From NCBI GenBank assembly GCA_022606425.2, contig JAHDVF020000016.1, positions 5,672,501-5,736,500 on the forward strand: DNA of 64,000 nt. The letters run 5' to 3'. Under the pieces are notes generated by a model that saw only the letters and a list, made by a program, of their open reading frames with translations, made no database searches and was not told the DNA's origin. This document shows, in pieces, positions 1 to 10,384 of the stretch (positions are counted from its first letter, which is position 1; every line of letters starts with the position of its first letter). The stretch comes from Lepidostoma basale. Taxonomy: Eukaryota; Arthropoda; Insecta; Trichoptera; Lepidostomatidae. A program made the translations under genes and the position numbers.

Positions 1-74
1 AGTTCTCCAGTCCATATGTCGTCACTGGCAAGACACACGAATCAAAGACTTTAGACTACTTAAGACTCTCCGTG

Positions 75-163
75 TATGAAATATGTCAGGACAATACATT
101 GTAATGGTCCATTACCTCTGCCTACCCCTCCGAAGAGACGGCGTGATGGTTAGTTAGTTAGTT
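75..163 (+). mobile_element. LINE L-A 3' end fragment
   Basis: Carries the family end ATATGTCAGGA, CTGCCTACCCCTCC, GGCGTGATGG followed by (TTAG)n. Only the last codons of the reverse transcriptase ORF and the tail remain. Confidence 0.75.
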
Positions 164-175
164 TTCAAGTGATAA

Positions 176-245
176 TGTCACATTTGATAATGCCTTAAAA
201 AGGCGAAACATGTCATTCACATAAAATATAATAAATCTTCTATAA
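176..245 (+). ncRNA. Degenerate hammerhead-like motif (ACATGT type)
   Basis: Stem II TGCCTT/AAGGC and GAAA (205-208) are followed by palindromic ACATGT and C214, as in minimal hammerheads. The CUGANGA box reads TTGATAA (184-190), so two core positions are changed. The same change is seen in the copies near 5.5 kb and 55.3 kb. Confidence 0.4.
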
Positions 246-249
246 AACT

Positions 250-620
250 TGGACTTGGACTTGGATCTTCTGGCTTACGGGGGTTCAGCTCATGTGGCTA
301 TTCTTCTTACGTCTGATGGGAACATTGTTGGAAGGTGATTTGGTGGGTTGTTGATTTATGCGGGGGCATGATTTGTGTGTTCCGGAGTGTTCCTCTGGAG
401 GAGGATCGTTCAGAATAATTCATCTGTCATCGGGATTCCTGATTCTAGGTGCAGTTGTGTGATCCTGGTCCATGAAGGCGCACCAAGCGATTAACGGATA
501 GCCTTATTTTGCAGGATTTGGAGTTTTCGTATGTGACTTGAAGCTGCATAGCCCCAGATTGGGGCTGCGTAAGTGAAGATCGGCCTTATGACCGTTTTGT
601 ATATCAGGAGTTTATTGGGA
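250..620 (-). mobile_element. Jockey-like LINE reverse transcriptase C-terminal fragment
   Basis: On the minus strand it reads [20 protein letters not shown], then YAASSHIRKLQILQNKAI, the typical jockey-clade C-terminal region, then degenerates. The part at 430-610 is related to 57330-57500. The 260-330 part recurs near 25.98 kb and 32.05 kb. Confidence 0.65.
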
Positions 621-756
621 TGTTATCGTTCGTATAAATTATTTAATATAGGGTTTTCACATCATTGTTTAAGAAACAGTAAATAATAAATTTTTACTTT
701 GAAACATCGACAATAAAAAAACAATATTGAGCGATAAGGTAACTAATAGTTTATCC

Positions 757-806
757 TATACGCCCTTCTCTTTGAGGATACGGCGTGATGGTGAATTAGT
801 TAGATC
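757..806 (+). mobile_element. L-A tail remnant
   Basis: CGGCGTGATGGTGAATTAG preceded by ACGCCCTTCTC resembles the last bases of L-A. Only about 50 bp remain. Confidence 0.45.
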
Positions 807-903
807 ATCAAAATGGAAGAACTTTGCATTTCTCCGTAGTTAGTTTATTTGTTTAAAAATAAAACTACCAAACGCATTTAAAACAAGAACCATATGTAAG
901 ATA

Positions 904-2225
904 CGAGGTCTGTTCAAAAAGTATCGCGAATTTTATATTTTTTCAAAAAGTATTTATTTATTCATGAATATCTATTTTGTCCCCTTCAAAGTAATTCCCC
1001 TCGGATATAATACATTTATGCCAACGTTTTTTCCAATCCTCGAAGCACTTAAAAAAATCATTTTTTGTGATCTTGTTCAGCTCCTCCTTCGATGCCGTCT
1101 TTATCTCCTCAATCGTGGCGTAGCGTCGTCCTTTCATGGGCCTCTTCAGTTTTGGAAACAGGAAAAAGTCACAGGGGGCCAGGTCTGGGGAATACGGTGG
1201 CTGCGGCACCATTACTGTGTTGTTTTTGGCCAAATATTCGCGCACAAGCAACGATGTGTGAGCAGGGGCCATATCATGGTGCAAAAGCCAGTTTTTGTTC
1301 TTCGACAAATCCGGGCGTTTCTGGCGGATTGCTTCGCGCAAATTGCGCATAACTTGCAGGTAATATTCCTTATTGACCGTACTACCCTGTGGCAAGAACT
1401 CATGATGCACCACGCCCCTGCAATCGAAGAAAACTGTGAGCAAAACCTTCACGTTCGACCGAACTTGGCGCGCTTTTTTTGGTCTTGGCTCATGCGGCAG
1501 CTTCTATTGGGATGATTGAGCTTTGGTTTCCACGTCATAACCATAAACCCATGATTCGTCACCAGTTATGACCCTCTGGAGCACATTTGGGTCGTCACGG
1601 ACCGAGTCCAACATCTCCTGAGCAATGTTAACGCGATGCTGTTTTTGGTCGAAATTGAGCAATTTTGGCACGAATTTCGCGGCGACCCGACTCATGCCCA
1701 AATCATTGGTTAAAATCGAATGGCACGAGCCAATCGATATGTTTAGGTCCTCAGCAACTTCTCTAACGGTGATTCGACGATTGGCTAATACTATTTTCTT
1801 CACTTTATCAATGTTTTCGTCTGTTGTTGACGTGCTCGGGCGTCCGGCACGCTCTTCGTCGTTCATATCTTCTCGGCCCTCTGAGAACATTTTGTACCAC
1901 TGATAAACGTTGCTTTGGTCCAAGGTAGCTTCACCATATGCCACAGTCAACATTCGAAATGCGTCCGCGCACTTTATTTTGTTTTTCACACAAAATTTGA
2001 TACAGATTCTTTGATCCATTTTTTGGAATAGGCAAAAATCGAAGACGAGCCAAAACACATCCAAGCAAAACAGCTGTCAAAAATTAACTAAACATTCAAA
2101 ATGGCCGACCTTGTCAGCATAAGTAAGGGACATGAGTACCAACATAACGCTACAAAAAAATAAAAAATCAAATATACGTAGCCAGCGGAAATTCAAAATT
2201 CGCGATACTTTTTGAACAGACCTCG
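904..2225 (-). mobile_element. Complete mariner element, 1322 bp, TA duplications
   Basis: Terminal inverted repeats begin CGAGGTCTGTTCAAAAAGTA at 904 and end with the reverse complement at 2225, over about 31 bp. TA lies on each side (902-903, 2226-2227). The length and ends are those of a full-length mariner. The transposase gene is on the minus strand. Confidence 0.93.
958..2019 (-). pseudogene. Mariner transposase, one in-frame amber codon
   Basis: A cut-and-paste DD34D transposase. The preferred start is the Met at 2019 (MDQRICIKFC); a longer frame opens at 2064. The N-terminal helix-turn-helix region (NVYQWYKMFSEGR, AGRPSTSTTDE) is intact. The catalytic acids are in ITGDESW, HHDMAPAH and YSPDLAPCD, the last two with 34 residues between them. 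The frame is open for 353 codons except for TAG at 1506-1504, between Gln (CAA) and Lys (AAG), where mariner proteins normally carry Trp (VETKAQSSQW). One base change explains the break. No frameshift was seen, so the copy is young or recently inactivated. Confidence 0.9.
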
Positions 2226-2229
2226 TACA

Positions 2230-2600
2230 TAGTAATGAGTCGCAATCAATGAAATCATGCATAAACACGAATTAGTCAAAAATTTCAAATATTCCATTTC
2301 CGACATTCGAAACGAATCGTTTTGGCGGGAAACTATTTGTGTTCTGAATTCCGTTATATTTATAAACAGGCTTCAAGACTACAAAACTTTGAAAAGGATT
2401 CAAAAATGCATTTGTCAAATCATGTATCTGTTGCCAAGCGTTTTGTACGCGTAAGCGATTAACTAGCAATCACGAAATTTCGCGTAAAGGGTATGCAGTA
2501 TACTTCTTATACTCAAAGACATTACTGCTATCTCAGACCCATATTGTACAAAATCATTAACTAAAACATATCGACCCACACGAAATTATTATTATAACTA
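2230..2600. other. No recognised feature
   Basis: AT-rich sequence to the right of the mariner. I saw no ORF with family similarity and no repeat ends. Confidence 0.4.
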
Positions 2601-2603
2601 ACT

Positions 2604-2720
2604 CATTAACCATCACGCCGTCTCCCCGGAGAGCTAGGCAGAAAGAATGGACCGCCACACTGTTCTGTTCTGACATACTTCTCTAGCTTTTTCCTCGCTC
2701 TTCATCTATTTCTAGCTCCG
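2604..2720 (-). mobile_element. L-A 3' end fragment
   Basis: Reverse-strand L-A tail (CCATCACGCCGTCTCCCC, AGAATGGACCGCCACACT). It is truncated within the last 40 codons. Confidence 0.75.
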
Positions 2721-2934
2721 TTCTCAATGGGATCTTGGGAGATTAAATGTAGACAAAGTATTTAAGGAGAAATGAGTAAAAGGAGGAATCTGATTATTAA
2801 TTATGTTTTCACCCAATTTCACCGACTTAAGGATTTCTAAATTTTCAAGTTTGTTTAATTTATTGCTTTGCTCTATTGTGGATTAAACAAAGTTATTTTC
2901 AATTTCCTAAGTATATACAACAACAACAACAAAC

Positions 2935-3290
2935 CATCACGCCGTTTCCCCGCAGGGGTAGGCAGAGAGAATGGACCGCCACACTACTCTATCCTGGCAC
3001 ACCTCTCTAGATTCCTCCACATTCATACATCGAGTCATACACGCACGTCGATTCTTCCGGCTTCTGACATGACCAACCTTTAATATTTGATTAATTTGGT
3101 CATGCCATGTTTTTCTCGGTCTACCTCGACTCCTTACTCCATTTACATCGTTAACGTATACTTTTTTAAACATTATTTCTTCACCCATGCGCTCCATATG
3201 TCCGAACCAACGCAGCGAACCTTTTATAATTTTGTTCATAATACCTTCTTTCGCTCTACATTCCTTTCTAATATCAGAAACAATAACTTA
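2935..3290 (-). mobile_element. L-A reverse transcriptase C-terminus and tail
   Basis: The minus-strand ORF 2937-3239 reads [49 protein letters not shown] and ends SAYPCGETA. This is the conserved C-terminal block of a non-LTR retrotransposon polyprotein that recurs across the window. It is 5'-truncated. Confidence 0.85.
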
Positions 3291-3344
3291 AAATTCCATA
3301 ATTAATACTAATGAAAACGTCAGTTTTCTAGAAGTTTTATTATA

Positions 3345-3480
3345 ATTTATGGAAAAGACATGTTTCGCCTTTAAAGGATTTGATATTGCCTTAAAAAGTC
3401 GAAACATGTAATTCCCATAAATTATAAATGATTTCATTCGCATTAAATACCTATAAAAGAGAACAAGACTTCTAGAAAAC
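3345..3480. repeat. Foldback with ACATGT hammerhead-like halves
   Basis: Two inverted copies of GGCGAAACATGT surrounded by CCATAAATTATA-type arms (3350-3375 minus, 3385-3425 plus). The flank carries CTAGAAAACTG, also seen near 6.27 kb and 55.4 kb. The ribozyme cores are degenerate. Confidence 0.5.
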
Positions 3481-3584
3481 AGACGCTTTCATTTATATTA
3501 ATTATGTATTTAAAATGGAGTTTTAGATTATCAAGAAACAGCAAATAGAATTGATTTATGTTACCTATGCGGTGTATGAAATTG

Positions 3585-3790
3585 ATTGGGGTACTTTTGA
3601 AGCGATGGTACCGCGCTAGGTGTGATATGTGAGGTCTCGGGTTCGACTCGCCGATGCACGCTGGAAAATCGATTGGAACGTTACATGAAATTACATCAGG
3701 TGTGTAGAAAACCGATATTTGATCAATCGATGGTTCTATGAGAGCGGAACGCATTGGTCCAATTCGATACGACCCTTCTTGCAATTTGGC
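3585..3790 (+). repeat. Possible tRNA-derived SINE head
   Basis: A polymerase III B-box-like GGTTCGACTC lies at about 3640-3650, with an A-box-like stretch 35-40 bp upstream. It does not fold as a tRNA by eye. There is only one copy in the window, so the call is tentative. Confidence 0.3.
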
Positions 3791-4164
3791 ATACTTGTGC
3801 GTTGGAACCAGGGGATATTACGTTTGTAATTTAAAAATATGTAGTATACTAGTGGACCCGACAGACGTTGTCTTGTCTGAACGTTGGCTTGCTTGTTATT
3901 AGCTGGTTCAGCAAACGTTTTTTCGATTAACTGTAGGTATACTTAATGACTTTTGATATTGAGTTTGGCATTTCAAAAATGTTTGGTTTTGTTTTTAAAT
4001 TGATGCGAGTTTTCGAACATGTATATAATTGAAATTCATGGAGGATCGTGTAAGATATTCACTTTAACACTGCACTTACACATTTGCACTATGTATACAC
4101 TATTAAATCCATTTAGGATTTAAAACTTTATTACATTGTATTTTGATCGACGAACGTGCATGTC

Positions 4165-4280
4165 ACGGTGTGTGAATGTAGAAGAGTCACGAGAGTTATG
4201 TCAGGATAGAACAATGTGGCGATCCATCCTCTCTGCCTACCCCTCCGGGGAAACGGCATGATGGTTAGTTAGTGAGTTAG
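4165..4280 (+). mobile_element. L-A 3' end fragment
   Basis: GAGAGTTATGTCAGGATAGA, CTGCCTACCCCTCCGGGG, then GGCATGATGG and (TTAG)n, as in other L-A copies. Confidence 0.75.
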
Positions 4281-4779
4281 CTCATTCGTGAATATCGGAC
4301 GTTCGATCTTTAGGAAGGAGCAATAAAAAAGGTCACCGATGAAAAAAATCCTGTCAGATTTTCAGGAAAAAGCTAAATAAGGTCACCAACGTCTCCTGAG
4401 CTGATTAACGCTCTCGTCCAGACCAAATTTTAGCTTTTGATCTGCTGCGAAATTCTAGGGAGAACTTTGGTGTGCCGTAGGTGAGAAAAGATTGCGGCGC
4501 ACTGGTTTACAAGATGGACACGACCCTCAATCATGAGGAATACGACTAAGAAGGATATTCTAAGAATCGTTATTCTATTAAAAAAAAATTTTAAATCATA
4601 AACCTCACAGTATATTACCAAATCGCTTATGACTATAGAATACACAAAAAACTATTTTAAACAATAAACATAAACACAGAAAACACAAGATTATTAAAAA
4701 ATTAAGACTTATTAAGTAAAAAAAAACAATAAGAAGAACAAGAGAAGCAAATATCAATTTTATACATTATATTAAAGAT

Positions 4780-5010
4780 AGATGCTTTCTGAGGGTAGCC
4801 TCACTATCGTGGAAGTGGAATATCATTTACAAAAATTGTAAAATAACAATGGCCCTAGGATAGAGCCCTGAGGAACTCCAGAAGGTGTGGAGAACTGATT
4901 GGATTGGAAGAGTTCATAAGCTAAGAACTGTTGGCTCTTGGAAATGTAACTATGGAAAAATTGGACTAAGATTTCACTTAGAGCAATTTTACGATATTTA
5001 GATAGAAGAA
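4780..5010 (-). mobile_element. LINE reverse transcriptase palm fragment
   Basis: The minus strand encodes TPSGVPQGSILGPLLF, the reverse transcriptase motif that precedes the YADD box. It breaks into stops on both sides, so it is an old remnant. The family was not assigned. Confidence 0.65.
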
Positions 5011-5466
5011 TTGAAGTTATCTATGATGATAATTGATATGTAATAAACAGTCTTTATTATACGTATGTAAATTATAGAGCGTAATAGTGTATTCCTGACA
5101 AAAAGTAAAATATTGATAAAATATGACAAGTGCAAACGGTAATGGCAACTTTATGTCATATATAATAGTGTACGTACTTTGTGGTAGTGCCTACGTAATG
5201 AAAAATATTACTCATTGTACGTATATTGCAAATTTTATAGTAATTTATTTACCTACATTTTTATAACAATAAGAAACCTCAGGCATGTAAGCGCTATGAA
5301 TTTATTGCTACTTCGTACCCCGATGTTACGACAGTTTGCGTTTAAGCGAATTCGTAAAACGAGAATTCGTAAAATGGAATAAAATAACATTAGTATTTTT
5401 TAACGAAGCAATTTATAGAGGTATTAAAGGACTATATCTTAGAAAAGAATTCGATTGTAAAAAGTT

Positions 5467-5705
5467 TTATGATATTTTATAGGAATGAAATGTTTCCTCC
5501 TTCTAAGGCATTATCAAATGTGACGAAACTTCAACTCGTTGCAGTTTATATATACTAGTAAATGGAGCGGAATATAGTAATGAACGAAAATTTATGTGAC
5601 TTTGTACATTTTTAACAAAGAATTATTTGGGTAGATCCAGAAATATTGGAATGTGTTTCTTGGAACTCGTTGAGAAATTTTATGACAATGATTACATAGT
5701 TAGGA
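5467..5705 (-). repeat. Hammerhead-bearing repeat, ACATGT type, degenerate
   Basis: On the minus strand the unit runs from TTTGTTAAAAATG through ACTGCAACGAGTTGAAG to TTTGATAATGCCTTAGAAGG and GGAAACATTTC. It is homologous over more than 200 bp to 55178-55400 in the opposite orientation. The core box again reads TTGATAA. Confidence 0.55.
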
Positions 5706-5812
5706 GATACTAAATTATATTATAAAAATCAAAAATATATATATATTTAGTAATATTAGAGCAAGTTACCGATAAATATAAATATATTAGTAATATTAGA
5801 GCAAGTTCCCGA

Positions 5813-6245
5813 ATTTGTTTATCTGGGAAGCATGTTTACAAGAGATGGAATAATGCACGAAGATATCGGAATAAGGGTTGGAACTGGAAACAAAATAAAT
5901 GGTGCACTCAAAGTCATTACCGCAAATAGATATATATTGACTGAGGCAAAGACGGCAGTGCACAATGGAGTTCTAGTCCCGACCCTTAAGCATGGAAGTG
6001 AAACTTGGAGTTGGCAGAAGAACGATGAAAGTAGGATAAATGCTGTAGAAATGAGGTCACTAAGAAGGATGTGCGGAAAAACAATGCATGATAGAATATC
6101 TAATGATGAAGTAAGAAAGGAATGTAAGGCAGATGAATGCGTGATAAATAAAATCAAGAAAGGGTCACTAAGATGGTTTGGACATATGGAACGAATGGAT
6201 GAGGGAAGAAAGGTTAAAAAGATATGTACAAGTAGTGTGAATGGG
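5813..6245 (+). mobile_element. L-A reverse transcriptase fragment, 3'-truncated
   Basis: ORF 5832-6248 reads [22 protein letters not shown] sequence, [28 protein letters not shown], then [18 protein letters not shown]. It breaks into the next repeat at about 6245. Confidence 0.85.
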
Positions 6246-6306
6246 TGATACATAAAATATAATAAAACTTCTAGAAAACTGACGTTTTCATTCGTATTAA
6301 TTTAAT

Positions 6307-6715
6307 CAGATCTCTTAGACGAATGTGTGGATACTCTGTGTATGATAGAGTGTCGAATGAAAATATAAGAAGTGAATGCGGTGCGAATGATGGTGTCATG
6401 AACAAAATAATGAGAGGATCATTAAGATGGTTTGGACATATTGAAAGAATGAATGAAGAAAGAATGGTAAAAAAATTATATGTCAATGATGTAAATGGAA
6501 CCAGAAATAGAGAAAGACCGAGGAAAACGTGGCAAATAAATGAAATATTGAATGTCGGCCATGTGAGGAGTCAGAGAAATCGACGCGCGTGCATGACACG
6601 ATGTATGAATGTTGAGGGAGCGAAAGAAATATGTCAGGAAAGAAAAGTGTGGCAGTCCATTCTTTCTGCCTACCCCTTCGGGGAGACGGCGTGATGGTTA
6701 GTTAGTTAGTTAGTT
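6307..6715 (+). mobile_element. L-A C-terminus with (TTAG)n tail
   Basis: ORF 6323-6694 covers [52 protein letters not shown] and SAYPFGETA stop. The tail is GGCGTGATGGTTAGTTAG. Intervening 6250-6300 is a piece of the ACATGT-type repeat (CTAGAAAACTGACG). Confidence 0.88.
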
Positions 6716-7172
6716 TAATTTAATATTTAATATGAAGTTTTACATCATTGTTCAAGAAACAATAAATTAAGTAGGGTGCGTAAGAACGAATCCACGTAAA
6801 TCGAAGTCGCGCTATTCTAGCAACGCTTCTTTAACGCTTTTATATATTGTAACCAACGATTAGTTTTAATGCAGCACCTTCGCGCAATATTACTATTTAA
6901 GTTTAACGATTGTTTTTCTAGAATGTTTTGAGCAATAATAATTTCGCTAAATGTGCGCGACCATAAAGATAACCAGAAAAGCTATCGGACAATGCGCATC
7001 TCCGTACTATACGGCGGTTTTTTATTCTCCATAGTAATGCGGGCAACTGACATACCTATTAGCGTTTTAAGGAATGACTGAAGAAGGCTAAAGGAACTGA
7101 TAAAATAATTTACCAAAACTCTGAAACTTCGGTTGGAGCACTTAATTTGTGGCGTGACAGAATTAAATAAAA
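6716..7172. other. Unassigned sequence with an HHR-element tail
   Basis: Mostly unrecognised. The segment 7120-7155 (GAGCACTTAATTTGTGG) matches the tail of the hammerhead repeat seen near 10.5, 13.5 and 41.0 kb, in reverse orientation. Confidence 0.35.
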
Positions 7173-7362
7173 GGAAGAATCTGGTGGTGGTCTAGGGGAT
7201 AGAACGCTTGGCTCCTGATCCAGGGGACATGGGTTCAAGCCTGGACATGACCAGATTCCTTCTTCATAATAATGAGCTATTTTCTGCTCACATTGAAGAT
7301 TGTAATAATAAATTCTAATATCATTGATTTAAATCCTTGGTATTAGTCGTTTTTTAAAAAAA
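7173..7362 (+). mobile_element. tRNA-derived SINE, family 2
   Basis: Has an A-box-like TGGTCTAGGGG and a B-box-like GGTTCAAGCCT (7232-7242). TCTGGT at the start pairs with ACCAGA at the end of the tRNA-like head. The body to about 7350 recurs on the minus strand at 46803-46966, which argues for a SINE rather than a tRNA gene. Confidence 0.65.
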
Positions 7363-7401
7363 AAAAAAAAAAAGAACATCAATCGTCGATATAAAGCCGA
7401 A

Positions 7402-7612
7402 TAAAAAAAAACGTATATCAAAAAGACGAATATCAAAAATACGAATATCAAAAAGACGAATATCAAAAAGACGAATATCAAAAAGACGAATAACAAAAAG
7501 ACGAATATCAACAAGACGAATGTCAAAAAGACGAATATCAAAAAGACGAATATCAAAAAGACGAATAACAAAAATACGAATATCAACAAGACGAATGTCA
7601 AAAAGTCGGATT
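7402..7612 (+). repeat. 15-bp minisatellite (AAAAAGACGAATATC)n
   Basis: About 13-14 imperfect copies of a 15-bp unit, with variants such as AAAAATACGAATATC. An inverted, shorter array lies at 7868-7995. The 90-codon minus-strand ORF here (FVFLI repeats) is only the translated repeat. Confidence 0.9.
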
Positions 7613-7613
7613 T

Positions 7614-7700
7614 CGCTCCCGTTGGAAGTTCGTCAGAGTGAGAGAATAAACTGCATTTTTTTCGATGGAAAGCAGTTTATTCTCTCACCCTGACGAAGCT
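7614..7700. repeat. Inverted repeat around the hammerhead
   Basis: Sequence 7614-7660 (TTTCGCTCCCGTTGG, GTGAGAGAATAAACTGC) is the inverse of 7672-7716, around a short loop. The + arm carries the intact ribozyme core. The - arm is a decayed partner. Confidence 0.75.
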
Positions 7701-7737
7701 CCGGCGGGAGCGAAACCGGTTGGTGTTAACTAATAAA
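7676..7737 (+). ncRNA. Hammerhead ribozyme, type I, short stem III (best copy)
   Basis: Core box CTGACGA (7690-7696) matches CUGANGA. Stem II is GCTCC/GGAGC (698-702 with 707-711) and is followed by GAAA (712-715). Stem III is the self-complementary ACCGGT (715-720), and T721 is the cleavage-site residue. Stem I pairs CACC (686-689) with GGTG (722-725) and TTTATT (676-681) with AATAAA (732-737) across an internal loop. Every element of a minimal hammerhead is present. Such ribozymes are known from Penelope-like elements and animal retrozymes. Activity is inferred. Confidence 0.8.
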
Positions 7738-7867
7738 GTGGTTTGGATTCAAATATTAAAAGTGTATAAATATTTTCTTCTGAGACCTCATTAACTAAGA
7801 ATACGTCTGTTTTTCTTTCAAAATTGGATCTTATATATTTTTACAGATAGATTTTTGTATTTTCATA

Positions 7868-7995
7868 GTCTTTTGGATATTCGTCTTATTGATATTCGTC
7901 TTTTTGATATTCGTATTTTTGGTATTCGTCTATTTGATATTTGTCTTCTTGATATTCGTCTTTTTGATATTCGACCATTTGGTTGTCGTCTATAT
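7868..7995 (-). repeat. 15-bp minisatellite, inverted array
   Basis: GATATTCGTCTTTTT units, the reverse complement of the 7402-7612 array, about 8 copies. The two arrays flank the hammerhead foldback. Confidence 0.85.
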
Positions 7996-8034
7996 TTTAT
8001 ATTCCATCGAAATAATTTCAAATTTCAATAATTA

Positions 8035-8310
8035 ATTAACTGGAGGCGTAGGCAGATGTGATGGACCGCCAAACTGCACTGTCCTGACCTACCTCTTGAG
8101 TTTCCTCTACATTTATGCATCGTAACATCGTTTCGTCGATTCCGACATTGAATTTGACCGCCTTTTAGTATTAGATTAATTGGGTCATGCCGTACATTCC
8201 TTGGTCTTCCACTGCTTCTCTTTCCACTCACACTGCTTGTATACAATTTTTAACCATTTTTCTCTCATTAATTCGTTCCGTATGTCCAAACCATCTCAGG
8301 GATCCTTTTT
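8035..8310 (-). mobile_element. L-A C-terminal fragment, diverged
   Basis: The minus strand reads SGKRSSGRPRNVRHDPINLI and related L-A sequence with frame breaks. An older copy. Confidence 0.65.
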
Positions 8311-8394
8311 GACTTTACTTATGATGCAATATGATATGCCTTACATTTATTCCTTTTTTCGTCGTTTGGTATTCTATCATCAAATGAAATCAAA

Positions 8395-8700
8395 TCAGTT
8401 TATTTACTCAAAATATATTACAAATAGTATAAATGTTTAATGCATCTATTGAGTACAGGTAAAATTTTATATACATACAACATAATACCAGGAATGCATT
8501 ACAGATGGTTCGACAATAGGAAGACAAGATACTTTCTAAAGACGAGAGTATTTGTCTTCTGAATGTACCTTCACCAATATGAAAGACGTCGATCTCCGAG
8601 GAGACCGCGTTCAGCAGACTTATTGCTCTTCCCACTGGTGTCACCAGAAGTAGATTGGTTCTGGTGGCCATTGTCATGTATCGTTCATCTCAGTGATCTC
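8395..8700 (-). mobile_element. L-D (jockey-like) LINE 3' end
   Basis: The minus strand encodes [20 protein letters not shown], then EIDVFHIGEGTFRRQIL and an AT-rich 3' UTR. The same end recurs at 14.9, 19.7, 26.1, 28.8, 39.6, 41.8 and 53.1 kb. Confidence 0.75.
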
Positions 8701-8814
8701 ATTTCTAAGGCATTTATCCTACTTCAATAACCTACTCTCCGGCTGCGTGACTTGGTGCCTGGGCGAAAGAGAGCGCAAAAGGCTGGAGGCGTTTTAATGT
8801 GAAGCCACCGACGA

Positions 8815-9150
8815 ATTTCCCGTGTTTCATGGAGGGACTACGTTACAAATGAGGAGGTTCTCAGCAGAGTTGAAGATAACAGGCACATGTTGAACACCAT
8901 AGCGGAGAGGCGCGCGAGATGGATTGGTCATGCGTTGGGACACGAATGTTTCCTGCATGATGTACCTATTGGGGGGAATGGTCGAGGGATCGATTGGCAG
9001 AGTACGACCTCGCCAGGAGTACCTAGACCAGATTTGCCGAGATATGGGCTGCACTTCTTATGCGTAGTTGAAGAGAGTTCCCGAAATCCGAGCGGAGTGG
9101 AAGAGGAGATGCGTCGCCTTGATGCAGACCAATCTTTAGATTGAGACCGG
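8815..9150 (+). mobile_element. LINE reverse transcriptase C-terminal fragment
   Basis: ORF 8887-9144 starts LNTIAERRARWIGHALGHE, the block after the reverse transcriptase domain in several insect LINEs, and then degenerates. It matches no other copy here exactly. Confidence 0.6.
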
Positions 9151-9540
9151 AGAAGAGAATAACTTGGATAGAAAAATATATACTATATCGATTTAAAAAA
9201 TATTCAAAAATTATTTCTTCTCTGAAGCTTCAAGTTTGTGGTTAAAAATAAGAAATTTCGCAACTTGTGGCTGCTGCTCTGCATTCTTTGTCCGTTGGTT
9301 TGAGGCCATTAAAACAGTGTTTTATTAGAAAACGCGATGCATAGCATAACTGTTTAATGATAGTAATGAATACTGGTAGTTCTGTCCGTAAATACCAGAA
9401 CTGTAATGCCACTTTAAATACAATAGGACTATCGGTTTATGTCACATGGTGGTTAGTACTCGAAGATCATTTTATGACTCGTCCAAGTTGCAAAAAACTC
9501 GCACAGCCAGGGCTTAGAAAATTACTTTAAAATACATTAT
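9151..9540. other. No recognised feature
   Basis: AT-rich sequence without family-like ORFs or obvious repeats. Confidence 0.35.
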
Positions 9541-9544
9541 ATCA

Positions 9545-9745
9545 AATTATATATTATATAAGGCAGATCAAATGCTATGTGTGGTCTGTTTTATTGTATG
9601 GATGTGAAACGTGGACCTTGAAAGTCAAATCAATGAACAGACTGGAAGCATTTGAAATGTGGCTCCATCGTGGTCAGTAATGCAGACGTACTACAGAGAG
9701 CCAGAGACAATAGAGAGCTGTTGTCCGAAACCGTTAGAAGACACA
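9545..9745 (+). mobile_element. L-B LINE fragment
   Basis: Encodes LLYGCETWTLKVKSMNRLEA-type sequence followed by a deletion. It is the same block as at 9850-10310 and 27.8 kb. Confidence 0.7.
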
Positions 9746-9849
9746 AGCATTAATGGATTTTAACTAAATATACATAATGAAAATTTTTTTTAACAATTTT
9801 TATTTATTTTCATTATCAATGAATAATAATCTTAACTGGAAACTCGGAC

Positions 9850-10310
9850 AAACAATGATTTAATGTTATATATGCTCTATTCTACTATATGGCTGCGAAA
9901 CCTGGTCTCTGAAAGTGAATGTAATGAACCGGTTGGAAGCGTCCAAGATGTGGATATACCGCAGAATGCTCCGTATACCGTGGACCGATAGGGTCAGTAA
10001 TGCAGACGTACTGCAGAGAGCCAGAGCCAATAGAGATCTGTTGTCCAGTGTGAAAAAGAGGAAGTTCTCATATATGGGTCATGTGCTAAGGGGAGAAAAA
10101 TACCGCCTCTTTCGACTGATATTAATGGGTAAAGTGGAGGGACGTCGGGGAGTTGGTAGAAGGCAGCTGTCCTGGCTGCAGAATATCAAAGAGTGGACAG
10201 GAATGACAAGAATTCTAAACCTATTCCAAGTGGCGCAGGACAGAGATACCTTTGCTGCAGTGATCGCCAACGTTGGGGGGACCTGACACGGCACTGAAAG
10301 AAGAAGAAGG
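9850..10310 (+). mobile_element. L-B LINE C-terminus and 3' end
   Basis: ORF 9915-10286 reads MNRLEASKMWIYRRMLRIPW, KKRKFSYMGHVLRGEKY, GRRGVGRRQLSWLQNIKEW and ends VIANVGGT stop. It is followed by the family tail GAAGAAGAAG. This is a 5'-truncated non-LTR retrotransposon. Confidence 0.85.
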
Positions 10311-10384
10311 ATATTCACATTCACATAATGAAAAAAAACATGTTTAAAATACTCGAATACTTTTTGTTTTTAAACTACTTTATT

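Noticed and set aside
964..1515. 183-codon plus-strand ORF over the mariner
   Set aside because: Antisense shadow of the transposase gene.
5819..6253. 144-codon minus-strand ORF rich in Ser, Leu and Phe
   Set aside because: Antisense of the L-A coding block; the same antisense pattern (SICPNHL) appears at every L-A copy.
6690..6712. Insect telomeric repeats
   Set aside because: The repeats are (TTAG)n, not TTAGG, are only 3-4 units long and always follow L-A 3' ends.
7190..7262. A functional tRNA gene
   Set aside because: Acceptor-like ends pair, but the interior does not match tRNA arms and a second copy with the same body exists at 46.8 kb.
7329..7601. 90-codon minus-strand ORF of FVFLI repeats resembling a membrane protein
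   Set aside because: It is the translated 15-bp minisatellite; the unit length is a multiple of three, so the frame stays open.
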